Shown: positions 30,780 through 41,416 of the stretch, piece by piece
Position numbering within the stretch: the first letter of the stretch is position 1
Layout: each line of letters opens with the position of its first letter
Origin: Pseudocercospora fijiensis CIRAD86
Taxonomy: Eukaryota; Ascomycota; Dothideomycetes; Mycosphaerellales; Mycosphaerellaceae
Length of the DNA: 64,000 nt
Direction: 5' to 3'
NCBI RefSeq assembly: GCF_000340215.1
Contig: NW_006921534.1
Coordinates: 6,313,450-6,377,449, forward strand
Notes under the pieces: model-generated
The model's database searches: none
The model's input: the letters and a program-made list of their open reading frames with translations, nothing else
Told to the model about the DNA's origin: nothing
Translations under genes and position numbers: made by a program

Positions 30780-33700
30780 CGTACCTGTCTTATATCTAGG
30801 CGCGACACTAACTATAAGGCAAAGGTTATACTAGACCCCGGAAATTCAGTTAGTGCCCTTATTAGCTATCGCCTAGCTAAGCAATTAGACCTCCGACAAC
30901 TGCCGAAAACTAACCTACTAACCCTTGCTTAGTTTAATAACGCTCGGCACTTAACCTATAGGGCCTACTATGTTCCTATAGTTCTAAAAGACAACCTCGG
31001 AAATGAACGCCTACTAAACTTTACTGCCTACGCGGTAGATATAGATAGCCTCCTATCCGATATTGTTATTAGCAACCCTATTCTTAAGTACTATGCTATA
31101 GTTATAGACTTAGGCAGTTAATAATAGCGATTTAGAATCGCTAGGAAAGAGGACATTAAACACATTAATATTAGCGAGTATTCTAATAATATTAGGGTCC
31201 TGTTTATTAGCAACCTAATACTAGCCTCCGCCTTAGCTAATCCGACTACCGACCTGCTCGGTAGTAATAACGATAAACCTATACCCCCTAATAGTATAGA
31301 CCCTAATTAGCTCGAACGTATACTAGTACCTATTCGAGAGACCTATATTAATGTATTTAAACATTACCTAGCATCGACATTGCCTATATTTAAGGAGATA
31401 GATTATAAGATTGACATTATAGAGGGCAAGGAGGTTCCTTTTGGCCCCCTCTACAACCTTAGTAAGCGAGAGCTTGCTATATTGCGTAAGTACTTAGAGG
31501 AAAACCTAGCTAATAGCCGCATTCGGTATAGTAACAGCCCTACTAGTGCCCCTATCCTGTTCGTACTAAAGAAGGATAGTAGCCTGCGCCTCTATATCGA
31601 TTATCGTAGGCTTAATACTGTTACTATTAAAGATCGCTATCCACTTCCTCTTATTAATAAGACCCTCGATCGCCTTTCTAGTACCTACTACTATACTATA
31701 TTAGATATTAAGGACGCCTATTACCGCATTCGTATTCGTAAGGGCGATGAATAGAAGACAGCCTTTCGCACTCGCTATAGCTATTTCGAGTACTTAGTTA
31801 TGCTATTTAGGCTAGCTAATGCCCCTACTACATTCTAGTCCTATATTAATCGGGCCCTATTAGGCCTATTAGATCACCTCTATATAGTTTACCTAGATAA
31901 CATCCTAATTTACATACACTTACCTAACATTGCGGAGCACTAGGCTATAGTCCGTAAGGTCCTTAACCGCCTACGAGCCTATAGACTGTATTACAAGCCT
32001 TCTAAATGCACCTTTGCTACTAAGGAGGTAGCCTTCCTTAGTTTTATCGTATTAACTAATAGTGTTAAGGCTGATCCTAATCAGATTAAAACAATTACTA
32101 AATAGCCTATTCCTACGTCTATTAAGAAGCTTTAATCGTTCCTCGGCTTCGCTAATTTCTACCGCCGTTTTATTAAGGGCTATTCGAGGTATATAATGCT
32201 ATTAACTAAGCTTACTAAGACTAAGGCAAACCCTTCTAGAGAGTTTAGGTAGACTAATAAAACGCAAGCCGCTTTTAACGGTCTAAAGAAGCGATTTACT
32301 AAAGTCCCCTTGTTGCACTATTTCGTACTAAGCAAACAGATCCGAATTGAGACTAACGCTTTATAGTTCGCTGTATTAGCTATTATATTATAACAGGCTA
32401 ATAATACCTACTAGTACCCGATTGCCTTCTTCTCGAGGAAGATAATTAATACTAAACGTCGCTACGAGACCTACGAGCAAGAGCTCTTAGCTATTGTTAA
32501 AGCCTTTAAGCATTAGCACTACTATCTTGATAGTGCTTAGTACACAATTTAGGTCTATACAGACTATAACAACCTCCGTAGCATTACTAAGGTTACTAGG
32601 GTTATAGGTCGACAGGCTAGATAGGCCGTCTACCTCGCCGGGTTTAATTTTAATATATTATACCGGCTAGGCGTAAGTAACCCTACCGATAGCCTATCGA
32701 GGCGACCTAATTACGATAGCGAGACCTAATACATCAATTCTTTGTTTCCAACCCTATAGTATAAGATTGCTATAGCCCGTATTATTAATAAGTAAGCGTA
32801 GGATAAGCGGACTTCCGGACCCTGCGGCGACAACAAATACTATAGCGGAGTTGTCGTTCTTCTAGTGTACGTTAAAAGAAAGGACGTAGATCGCTCGAGC
32901 TATAATAACTCGATTAAAGACATTGCTATCTATAGTAATAGCCTATATAGCGACAGCACTATAGAAGAGGTTGCAGTAGTTCTAGCTACTAGTACTATTA
33001 GATATATGCAATGCGTACCTCGTTCGATAGTACGGGTGCTATTAAATAACCTTACAAATAGGGATAGTTAATCGTTTATAGATAAGCTATTACGTACTTA
33101 GTAGAGGGACGCCTTTACTGTCGAGCGCATTAATAAGCTTATAAGTAGGCGGGCGACTCGATCTAGTAAGAGTAATAACAATTAGTCGATCGACGATAAA
33201 GGTTACTTAAAGTTTAAGGGCAGGTATTATGTCCCCGCTAAACAATCGATTAGACAAGAGCTTTTAAAGAGGTACTATAATAGTAAACTCGCTAGTTACT
33301 ATAGCACAGAGAGGTCGCACGAGTTACTATCGCGTATACACTACTAGCTAAATAGTAAGCGGTATATAAAGGAGTATATATAGACCTGTATAGTATACTA
33401 GCGAGTCAAAGCACTAAAGCACTTACTATTTAGCGAGTTGTCTTTACTCCCTGTTCTAAAGAAGCCTTTTACAGAGCTTATAATAGACTTTATTATAGGT
33501 CTTCCCCCTACTAAGCGAAGAGGAAGCAAAGACGTCTTTAACGCTATACTAGTTATTATAGACCGATTTACTAAGGGTGCTCGTTACATTCCTGCTCGAA
33601 AGGATTAGACTACTATTAATATAGCTAAAGCCCTATAGAACAACATCTTCTACAGCTATTAGGGGACCCCTAAGGGGATAGTCTCCGATAGGGGCTCGAT

Positions 33701-34620
33701 ATTTATATCGCACTATTAGAGCGAATTATGCCTACAGCTAAGACTGAAGCATCGGCTATTAACAGCCTTCTATCTACAGACTAACGGTTAGATAGAGAGG
33801 CAAAATGCTACGCTATAGTAGTACCTACGTAGCTATATTAATAAAGACCCTAATAGATAGGTTAACCTTCTACAACTAGCCGAATTCGTATATAATAACA
33901 GTATGCATTTATTAACTAAGGTCTCACCCTATATAGCTATAATAGGCTAGAACGCTGCTATGCTATAAGACCCCCTATCGCTCGAGGCCGAGCGTAAGGA
34001 AAGGGAAGCGCGTTAAGTACCCGAAACACTAGCGGCTATTAAGAGGGTTTAGAAGATGCGGGAAATCTATACTAAGATAGCCGAAAAGTTAATAAAGGCT
34101 CAAGAGTACTAAAAGACCTACTACGATAAGCACTATACGCTAAGGACCTTTAAACAAGGCGATATAGTTATGCTAAGCACTAAGAACCTCCGTATCCGCA
34201 AGCACCTATTACCTAACGGTAAAACAAGGCCTAAGCTCGCACTAAGATACATTGGTCTATTCCGTATTCGAGAAGTTAAGGGCCCCTCCGTATAGGCCTA
34301 TTAGTTGTAGCTTCCTCCTTATTACACTATCTATAATACCTTCTATATATCCCTCCTTAAGTTATATCGCCTATATAAGGGGGATAAAGCCCCTACTAAA
34401 TATAAAGATATACTAGCGGATAGTAAAGAGCTATAGTCTATAGAACGTATTCTAAAGCACCGGACTAGGCAAGGCAAGAAGGAGTACCTATTAAGATAGT
34501 AAGGCTATTTACCTAAATGGGACTTATAGGAAGCTAAAGGTTCCTTTAAGGACATAACTAAGTTGTTAGATAAGTATTAGACTAGTATAAAGAACAAGAA
34601 GAAGGCTAAGGGCCTATAAT
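30780..34620 (+). pseudogene. Pol remnant: protease, reverse transcriptase, RNase H, integrase
   Basis: All read in one frame with stops. The protease site near 30,831 reads L-D-P-G where D-S/T-G is usual. The RT spans about 31,380-32,000, with the longest open piece at 31,380-31,754 ([12 protein letters not shown]). The catalytic box at 31,890-31,901 reads Y-L-D-N instead of Y-x-D-D. RNase H lies at about 32,340-32,740 (E-T-N-A-L...F-A-V-L, Y-E-L-like E-Q-E-L-L-A-I-V). Integrase spans about 33,240-34,000, with I-I-D-F-I-I-G-L-P, V-S-D-R-G-S-I-F and a following E-R-Q-N as the D,D,E triad. The last part, to about 34,620, would hold the GPY or chromodomain-like tail. Confidence 0.85.
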
Positions 34621-35712
34621 GTTACCTAGGAACAATACTACCCCCGGGGTGCTATTAGCTAACTAATTAGAGGCAAGCAATTGTTAGCAACAAAGGACAA
34701 TAAGACTATACTACTATAGAATCTACCTCTTTACTAGCGCACCCTATAAGACTCTTCTCTTAGCGCCCCTCTTGTTCCTCTATTCTATTAAAGCCCTAAG
34801 GCCTAAGCGATCGACAAGGGCGATACGCGCGCGCGTACGAATAACGGTAAGGAAGATAATAGCGTCGCGCTACGAGCTAGCGAAGGGCGGCGCGGCCGGC
34901 GCGGCTATATTAGTAATAGTATTGCGGGAAGGAAACTGGAAGCAAGGTGAAGTTAGCGCTAAGACAGCTAGCGCCGCTATTATTAATATTACCTAGTCGC
35001 TACTATTATTAACCTTACCTACGTCAAAACTTTAAGGCACCTTTAATTAAAACTTTAATCAAACTTTAAGGCTAAGTCAAAACTTTGAGCCGCTTAAAAG
35101 ATTAAGTAGACTAATAGACTAACTAACTAAGGGCAAAACTATAGAGCTAAGCTAGCTAGGGTCGATCTTGCGGACAATAGGTTACTCCTCGATCTTTCTA
35201 ACCCTTTAAGCGAGGCGAACCTCAACTACTGCACTTATAATAGCCTTTACCTATAGAAACTAGACGAGCTGTGTTTTTTCTAAAAAGTAAATAATAGCCC
35301 TCGTAACAATAAGAACAAACCCTCGGAAGCGGATAACCCTCGGAAGCGGACATTGCTAGGTTTTTTAAGAGTAGACGCAAAGAACTTAATACGATATTAC
35401 TTAGAACGGAGGCAGTACTACAATACCCCGTATACCTACCTATTGTAGTAGGGAAGGTGCGCTCGTATTGTAATTAGTCGATAGTCCTTAATTCTTATAG
35501 CTTTATGTCCCTTTACTTTATTATATACAAGGATAGCGTAGTTAGAGTTAGACATTATATTAGAAGGTAAGGTTTGATATAGTTACATAATCAGGTAGTT
35601 AAGTGTTTAATTTAGTACGGGCTAAGCAGCTTATTAGACTTGCTAAGTTAGCGGTAATAGAGGTCGTAGAACATAGACAGGCTACGAGGGCGCGGCCTTT
35701 AGAAGGGAAGCG
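34621..35712 (+). other. Gypsy 3' segment between pol and right LTR
   Basis: About 1.1 kb without recognised protein. It contains a relatively clean 74-residue frame at 34,772-34,996 (Arg/Ala-rich), four AAACTTT-type words within about 70 bp at 35,023-35,092, and a tandem CCCTCGGAAGCGGA pair at about 35,320-35,350. The polypurine tract closes it. Untranslated RNA, an extra ORF or a further inserted fragment are all possible. Confidence 0.45.
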
Positions 35713-35910
35713 TGTATTAGGGCTAAAGAGGCTATACGTAATTAGTATGTAACTAGGCTAAGTGAAGCTAGGGTCTTAGTGCCTTAGGTAGGGCTTGGCG
35801 CTTAGCAATAGGCTAACTTGCCTACCTTCCTCCCTCTCCTCCTAGCTCCTTATCGAATACTACCTATACCTACTACTACCCTATCTACCTACTAACAGAC
35901 CCTTCTTACA
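35713..35910 (+). repeat. Right LTR
   Basis: 198 bp, TG...CA, preceded by the polypurine tract AGAAGGGAAG and followed by GTATC (35,911-35,915), the right copy of the 5-bp duplication. Confidence 0.92.
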
Positions 35911-35915
35911 GTATC

Positions 35916-38040
35916 TAGAAGCAAGAAGTAATAAAGCGGAAGTTAATCTCGAAGAAGATAGGCTATTAGTTCTACTTCTACGTAGTTGCTATCAACCCTA
36001 GCTAGCCTAAAGGTTAATAAGTTATCCGTTATTCTACTAAAGAAGATTACTATTTCTATAACTACGAGAAGGACGATATTATCGCTCTTACTACGTATAG
36101 GCGTCGCTCGAGAACTACGGAGTTTCTCGAGCAATTAGAGCGCTTATAGTAGGCTCGAATACTAACCTCGAAGATTATAGCCTATTTCCGCGGCCGTAGC
36201 ATTATTCTTAAACTAAAGGACGTACGGAATATTATATAGGCTCGTAATATAGACGCTCGATAATAGATGAACTAGGCTTAGCGCCTAGTTTAATTACTTG
36301 TCGATAATAATATATACTACGATATCTATACTAACCCCGAGAACGGTGCAATTCGATATATAGTTGCCCTCTACCCTAAGTCTATCGAGGCCTTTAAGAC
36401 TATACTATATACTCTTGTTATCGACACTATATACTCTACTAATATCTATAACCTCGAGTTATTAGATATTATCGCCGCTAGACCTATAAATAACACTATT
36501 AAGCTTAGTATTAGCCTTGTCCGTCCGAAGCTAGATAAACCGGACTTTGTAGAGTTATTACGCTTACTACGGAAGGGCCTCGAACAAGCCGGTTGTCTAA
36601 TGCCCCTAGTTATTAGTACTAATCGCGAAGAGTTACTAATCTACGCTATTAAGGAGGTTATACTAGAAGCTAAGAATATCGTATATAACTAGCATCTATA
36701 GCAAGATATATTAACTCGTATTCGTAAGGAACGGGGGGAGTTTAGATAAGTAAAGAGCGCTAACGGTAGCTAGATTAACAGTCCGCAAACTAGCAAGTTT
36801 CTACGGTTGTTTACTTATACAATCTATAGCTAGACTAAAGCCGAGTTTAATAAGAACGTACGGAAATTGGACAACGTATATCCTATATTTAAGGCCTATC
36901 TTAATAACAACTAGTAGCGATATAAGGTCTATATCGTAGACTGCTAGACTAACGAAGTTCTATACTTTAGTTATAAGATAACCTCGCGAGTTAAAGCTAC
37001 GTATAGACGTATTAAAGTCTAGCTTAACTATAGTAGCCGCTACGATATCTTTACCTTATTTAAGAGCCTTCTTAACTAGTAGAAAGAAGGGTATAACCGT
37101 CGCTGTATTCGCCTTGCTAAGAACCTAAAGAGGTGTAATAAGGCACTTACTAGACTATTTTAGGTAAGCGTTTCTCGAGTTGTAAGCGATTACTACCTTC
37201 TCGAGGTAAAGGTTCTATACTAACGCGCTAACGACCTCCTACGGACTACAACTAACGAGAATAGCAACGAGATTAAGCACTTAGCGTACTCGTATACCTA
37301 CTTATAATGCCGCTATAACGACTACCTTAGCAAGACCTATAGTTATCCTTGCAAATACGATATTATAAAGCTTCTCGAAACAGGTAGAAGCCGCGCTATA
37401 CTATTGCCGAGCTACTTCTATAAGCACTAGTTAATTAATTTCCGTAGAACGTTTAATCTACGAGAACCGGAAGTAATCTTTAGCAACCGTAAACCTCTTA
37501 CTAGCGGAGCTATATTATATACTATAAAGCGAGTAGTAACGGCTCGAGAACTAGATAATTTAAATAAGACTATAGCGGCTAAGAAGCGGAAGACTTTAAT
37601 AGTAAGAATAGCGGACTTTATACTCGAGCCTAGCGTATCGCTTACTTAGTTAAGAACTACCGTTAAGTACTATAAGTACGTAAAGAGCCAATACCGCACT
37701 TAATAGTGCCCTTACTAGAAGGCTAATCGACCGTATAGCTCTACTTGCTATCTAAGCGGCTTCGAGTGTTATAATCTACGAGTTAAGCCTTTATTATTAC
37801 TTCTAGCTGCTCCGGAGCTACCTTCTAAGCTAGATCTACTTCGCCGAGAGATTAAGGACCTTCGAGTACGTAAGAACAACCGTCTATAGTTAGAAGAATA
37901 GTAGGCAAGACAATAGGTAGAATATAACCGCTAATAGGCGGCATTCTATAAGCAATAACGATAATAGGCTACTTAGTACTACCGCTAGTAGTTATCGCTT
38001 ATACAGCTAGTACGGCAGATAATAAGCCCTCTATACTATA
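35916..38040 (+). pseudogene. MULE transposase, C-terminal part (broken)
   Basis: Codons start at 0 mod 3. Recognisable landmarks are D-T-I-Y-S-T-N-I-Y-N-L (the first catalytic-domain motif of MULE transposases, near 36,427) and M-P-L-V-I-S-T-N-R-E-E-L-L-I-Y-A-I (near 36,600). The latter corresponds to the family's T-D-R-E-x-A-L-x-x-A-I box, with N in the place of D. The C-terminal region (about 37,700) has widely spaced Cys. Many TAG codons interrupt it. With the retrotransposon and one duplication copy (7,037 nt, 2 mod 3) removed, its phase agrees with the N-terminal piece. Confidence 0.8.
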
Positions 38041-38060
38041 ACGTACTATAATAATAGTAC

Positions 38061-38113
38061 TATTAGTTTACTTAGCACTATTAGTTTACTTAGTACTATT
38101 AGTTTACTTAGCA
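38061..38113 (+). repeat. 18-bp tandem repeat, three copies
   Basis: The unit TATTAGTTTACTTAGCAC starts at 38,061, 38,079 and 38,097. The middle unit reads TAC instead of CAC at its end, a CA/TA difference. It lies in the subterminal, non-coding part of the MULE. Confidence 0.85.
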
Positions 38114-38388
38114 ATAGTAGTATACTAGTTAGTAGCTAAGAGACTAGTGTAAGCTAGCATATACAGCTTCGCGCAGTTATAAGGCGGCAGGTCGCAATCC
38201 GCTTAGACCTAAGTAGATAGCTAACAACTAACAATACCTTGAATTTTGCTATACTACTAATTTACTAATAAACTTTGGCTTTATAGCTGCTAGCGGCAGT
38301 ATAGTAGTTGCCCGGTCGGAGGGGCTGCAGCGACGCGATTATCCGCTTCTATACGCGATTTTGTATAGAACAGCCGATCTCGTAATCT

Positions 38389-38440
38389 CGGGTTATACTG
38401 GGGCTCGGGCGGGTAGCTGGGGCTCGGTTTAGTCTCGAGG
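38389..38440 (-). repeat. MULE terminal inverted repeat, right
   Basis: Reverse-complement partner of 28,106-28,157. Confidence 0.9.
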
Positions 38441-38449
38441 ACATGGGAG
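38441..38449 (+). repeat. 9-bp target-site duplication, right copy (ACATGGGAG)
   Basis: Exact match to 28,097-28,105. Confidence 0.9.
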
Positions 38450-41416
38450 ACACAGGATGTTGCGCCACAGTCCGCCATGCACCGGAAAGGAAACCGGAAG
38501 TCACATCCACGGGATCCTCCTGCAGAGCCAAGCACGAATGGGAAATTTTCAGCTGGGACGCGGCAAGGCGTGAGGATGCATTCAGTCGTTTGACAGCCTC
38601 ACGTTTTGCGAAGGCAGCTGGATTGCGTAAAGAAGACGACATACCATTCATTATTGACAGGACCGCCGTTCCCCCTCGTGGATCGACATGCGTGCGTCAA
38701 AATCTGCATTGTGACGTGACGTGAGTGGTACAAATCTATATCTGTGCCTGAATATCTGCCTGAAGTACCGTAGCTTGTCTGTCATCTTTCATCTTTATGT
38801 CTCATATGGGTATCTTTGTCCTCGCCTCTCACAGCTTCCTTCATCGATCGCTCGATGAATGATCGGAAGGAACATGTTGCATCTCTCCGCAGGTACTATC
38901 TCTCGAATTCACCCACATCGTCAAGCAAGGTTGTTGTGGGGGGAAAAGGGCTGTAACATATCGGTCGAATATTCGATATGGGACTAAACCATGCTTACAG
39001 AGGCAGTCATCGGCTACCTCTTAGATCCACTGTTGTTGCTCCTCTTATTGTCGGATTTCACGCCTTGCTCTAGGATCTTCGATTTCTTTCGATCGTCCTT
39101 ATTCTTCTGCTCGCTTTTGTCAAAGTACGAGCCGACTCCAGTCAGGACTTCTGGCACCCTGTTTGCTGGGTCAATAAACCATTCTCTCTACGATGTGATA
39201 AGACCTCTCACTTCTTGCCGCCATTGCTGTTATTCTCCATGGCCACTTTGAAGGAAGGCATAAGGTAAAGAGGTGTGCTGTGGGTCCGTGTCTGATGCAG
39301 CTTTTGCTAGCGATTACTGTCTGAAGGGATGAGGCTGTCTCGTACAATAGATTCATGTGCCGGCAGACAGCATCTTATACCTCGCGGTCGGCTGGTCTCG
39401 ACGGCGAAGCTTTCTGTCGAGCTGAGAAGCCACCGTATCGATCCATTCGTACCCTGCACTTGTGGGAGGACGAGACACAGGTGACATAGAGCAACCATAC
39501 CGGTAATTTCACCGACCTCTGCGATACTGTCCACGAGAATGTTGTGGTTGTGTCCGAGATGTCCGTTTCATGCTAGTCGACAACGATAGCATGTAGCAAT
39601 TCTCGCCTACGCTGAAAGCAAATTGGGCATGTGCCAAATTGTCAGGCCACCGTTTCGAGCGAAGTCTGCTTGAGGCTGCAGACTTGTGAGACGAAAGCGC
39701 TCATGGCAGTCAGGCTTTGTAGTCTATGCTGGGCGAGTGGACTTCAATCCTCTGAGACCTTTACCAGTGACGCCAAACGAGATGTCGCTATCAAGGTGAC
39801 AAATGGCTTCCGTTAAGCCGAACTGGGTTACATGAAGCTTGGCGCATGATGCAGGCCGGGAGCTCAGGGGCATGGTCTGTACCGTAAGGCGGAGTCTGTC
39901 AGTATTTGGCGGCCTGATTGCTTGATGGCGTCGGTGGTGTAGCCCTAACCATCGAAGAGGATCGCGAAGCGATTGGCTCTTCTCGAACGCCCAATTGGTT
40001 ATTTGCAGATTCTACTGCAGAGTTGGCCGAAACAGGAATGCAAGCAGGCCAGAGAAGTGATTGTTGCATCTATTCCGGCCCAGTTAGCTGTAATAAGCCA
40101 ATGCGCAAGAGCAGAATATGCGCCAAAAGCAAAGCAGCTTCAAGTTGTCGATCAAAGGAGAAAGCGCCGCCGCTTCCTATGCGCCGTGATGGCTTGGTGG
40201 CCACCACGTTGCTGGGAACGCATGAACGCCACGCCAGGTGGTCGCACGTCCTAGGCCGCGTGGTTTTGCATAAATAAACCCAGGTGCCTCCATGATGTGT
40301 CTGCGATTTATGGAATCCCTGTACTACTGGTGCCGCTTGTACGAATGCTATACCAAATTCATTTGGTGCTCCACGGGCTGATTCTAGAAAATCACGATGA
40401 GGATGAGAGCTTCGTAACACGGAAGCATTTGTAATCTTGTCCGGATGGGAAAATCACTGCGTGGTCTCGCCTCTGAGGCGTGGCTCTCGACGAACACTCG
40501 CATGCGGTCGAAGAAGGATGACGATGGTCCCGGTATTGTGGGTTATTCAGCCGCAAGACATCAGCCCTGGTCGGAGCCAAAGCACTCAGCGTGCACAGTA
40601 TGAGGTCAAAATAAACTATCGCTGGCTGCACCAATGCGAAGCCTCCAACGTGATGGTAAGAGTGACCTGACTCACGCAATGCATATCAATGTGGCTAGCC
40701 AAAAGGGTCAAAGACGGCCAGCCAGCTAGGCAGCCACAGCGTGGCAAGAGCTCATGTTGTGTCCAGGTTGGGCAGCAAGACGAATGGTATTGCTGCGTTC
40801 CTCGTGGCGGAGACCAGATGTCCGCCTCTATATAGGTACTGTACCTCGGTGTCCACTCGATGTTCCGGTGACAAGCGCGGTCAAGACCCGTACGTATCCG
40901 CCTTGATGCGATGTGTTTCAAGAATATCGTGGCGCGGGAGCGTGGTACGTCCATCCGCGACACATCCTTGTTTCAGGTGCGATATTCTTTGTGCGGTCAT
41001 TCATCCTTGCCAGAGAGCGTGAGGGAGGTGGGAGGTGGTGTTGACGTGCAAGACGGAGTGGGAGTGTGTGTTGTAAATGGAGGAGGGAGGGATGTGGGAA
41101 CAGGAGGCCGTGCCGTGCCGTGCCGTGCCGTGCCGAGAAATACACCCTTGGTATCAATGCTGCGCACATGTTCACTCTGGCATGACGAAGGGTCTAAGTG
41201 CAGCAGAAATTCAATTGAGACTTCGTCGTCATCTCTACAATGGAAGAGGCAGGTGTTTGACAGTCGAGATACAGAATCTGCAGTCCTCGAGCCAACTACC
41301 CAGTTGAGCATCTCCAACACCAACGACATCCGAGTATCAGCTCGCCTGTACAAAGGCGGACCAAGGTACACGCAGTCGAACGACTGTCGCTGCTTCTCGA
41401 ACTTCGCGGAAGCGAC
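38450..41416. other. 3-kb stretch right of the MULE with little coding signal
   Basis: Base composition returns to ordinary immediately after the duplication. Overlapping frames at 38,443-38,724 (plus) and 38,349-38,651 (minus) are open, but neither has a family. A likely terminal exon lies at 39,014-39,187 (separate entry). From 39.6 to 41.4 kb only short frames occur; a CCGTG pentanucleotide repeat sits at about 41,107-41,135. Part of this DNA was upstream of the small gene at 27.6-28.0 kb before the insertion. Confidence 0.4.
39014..39187 (-). CDS. Candidate terminal exon, lysine-rich C-terminus
   Basis: A 57-residue minus frame opens right after a CGTAG or TAGAGAG acceptor-like sequence and reads W-F-I-D-P-A-N-R-V-P-E-V-L, then Y-F-D-K-S-E-Q, and ends in a K/S/N-rich tail before TAG at 39,014. 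Upstream exons may include a frame near 39,310-39,534 (G-E-I-T-G-M-V-A-L), but I could not settle the donor. Protein-like composition and a clean end are the only support. Confidence 0.28.
   Translation of the reverse strand, partial: REWFIDPANRVPEVLTGVGSYFDKSEQKNKDDRKKSKILEQGVKSDNKRSNNSGSKR

Larger units (their letters stand above)
28879..35910 (+). mobile_element. Ty3/gypsy LTR retrotransposon nested in the MULE, RIP-mutated
   Basis: A 7,032-bp element with 198-bp LTRs beginning TG and ending CA, flanked by GTATC duplications. The order gag, protease, reverse transcriptase, RNase H, integrase identifies the Ty3/gypsy group. Protease, RT, RNase H and integrase all read in one plus-strand frame (codons at 0 mod 3) but carry many stops; the gag zinc knuckle reads in another phase. 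The stretch AGAAGGGAAG just before the right LTR is a good polypurine tract. After the left LTR no standard TGG-type primer-binding site was recognised, perhaps because of mutation. It has no intact gene and must be immobile. Confidence 0.93.
28106..38440 (+). mobile_element. Mutator-like DNA transposon (MULE), RIP-mutated, carrying a nested gypsy element
   Basis: A 10,335-bp composite bounded by inverted repeats of about 52 bp (28,106-28,157 and 38,389-38,440, starting CCTCGAGACTAAACC) and flanked by an exact 9-bp duplication. After subtracting the nested retrotransposon, the MULE is about 3.3 kb and carries one transposase gene on the plus strand, cut in two and full of stops. The interior is strikingly rich in TA and poor in CA, as expected after RIP. 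The two ends differ in the aligned 52 bp only at two positions, both CA versus TA. It cannot be autonomous now. Confidence 0.9.

Noticed and set aside
34772..34996. 74-codon frame in the gypsy 3' segment as a host gene
   Set aside because: Lies between LTRs and has no family; more likely part of the element.
38041..38113. 18-bp repeats as a CRISPR array
   Set aside because: Direct tandem copies with no spacers, in a eukaryotic transposon.
28106..38440. The whole TA-rich block as a centromere or an isochore
   Set aside because: Defined ends, target duplications and transposase/pol motifs explain it as nested transposons.
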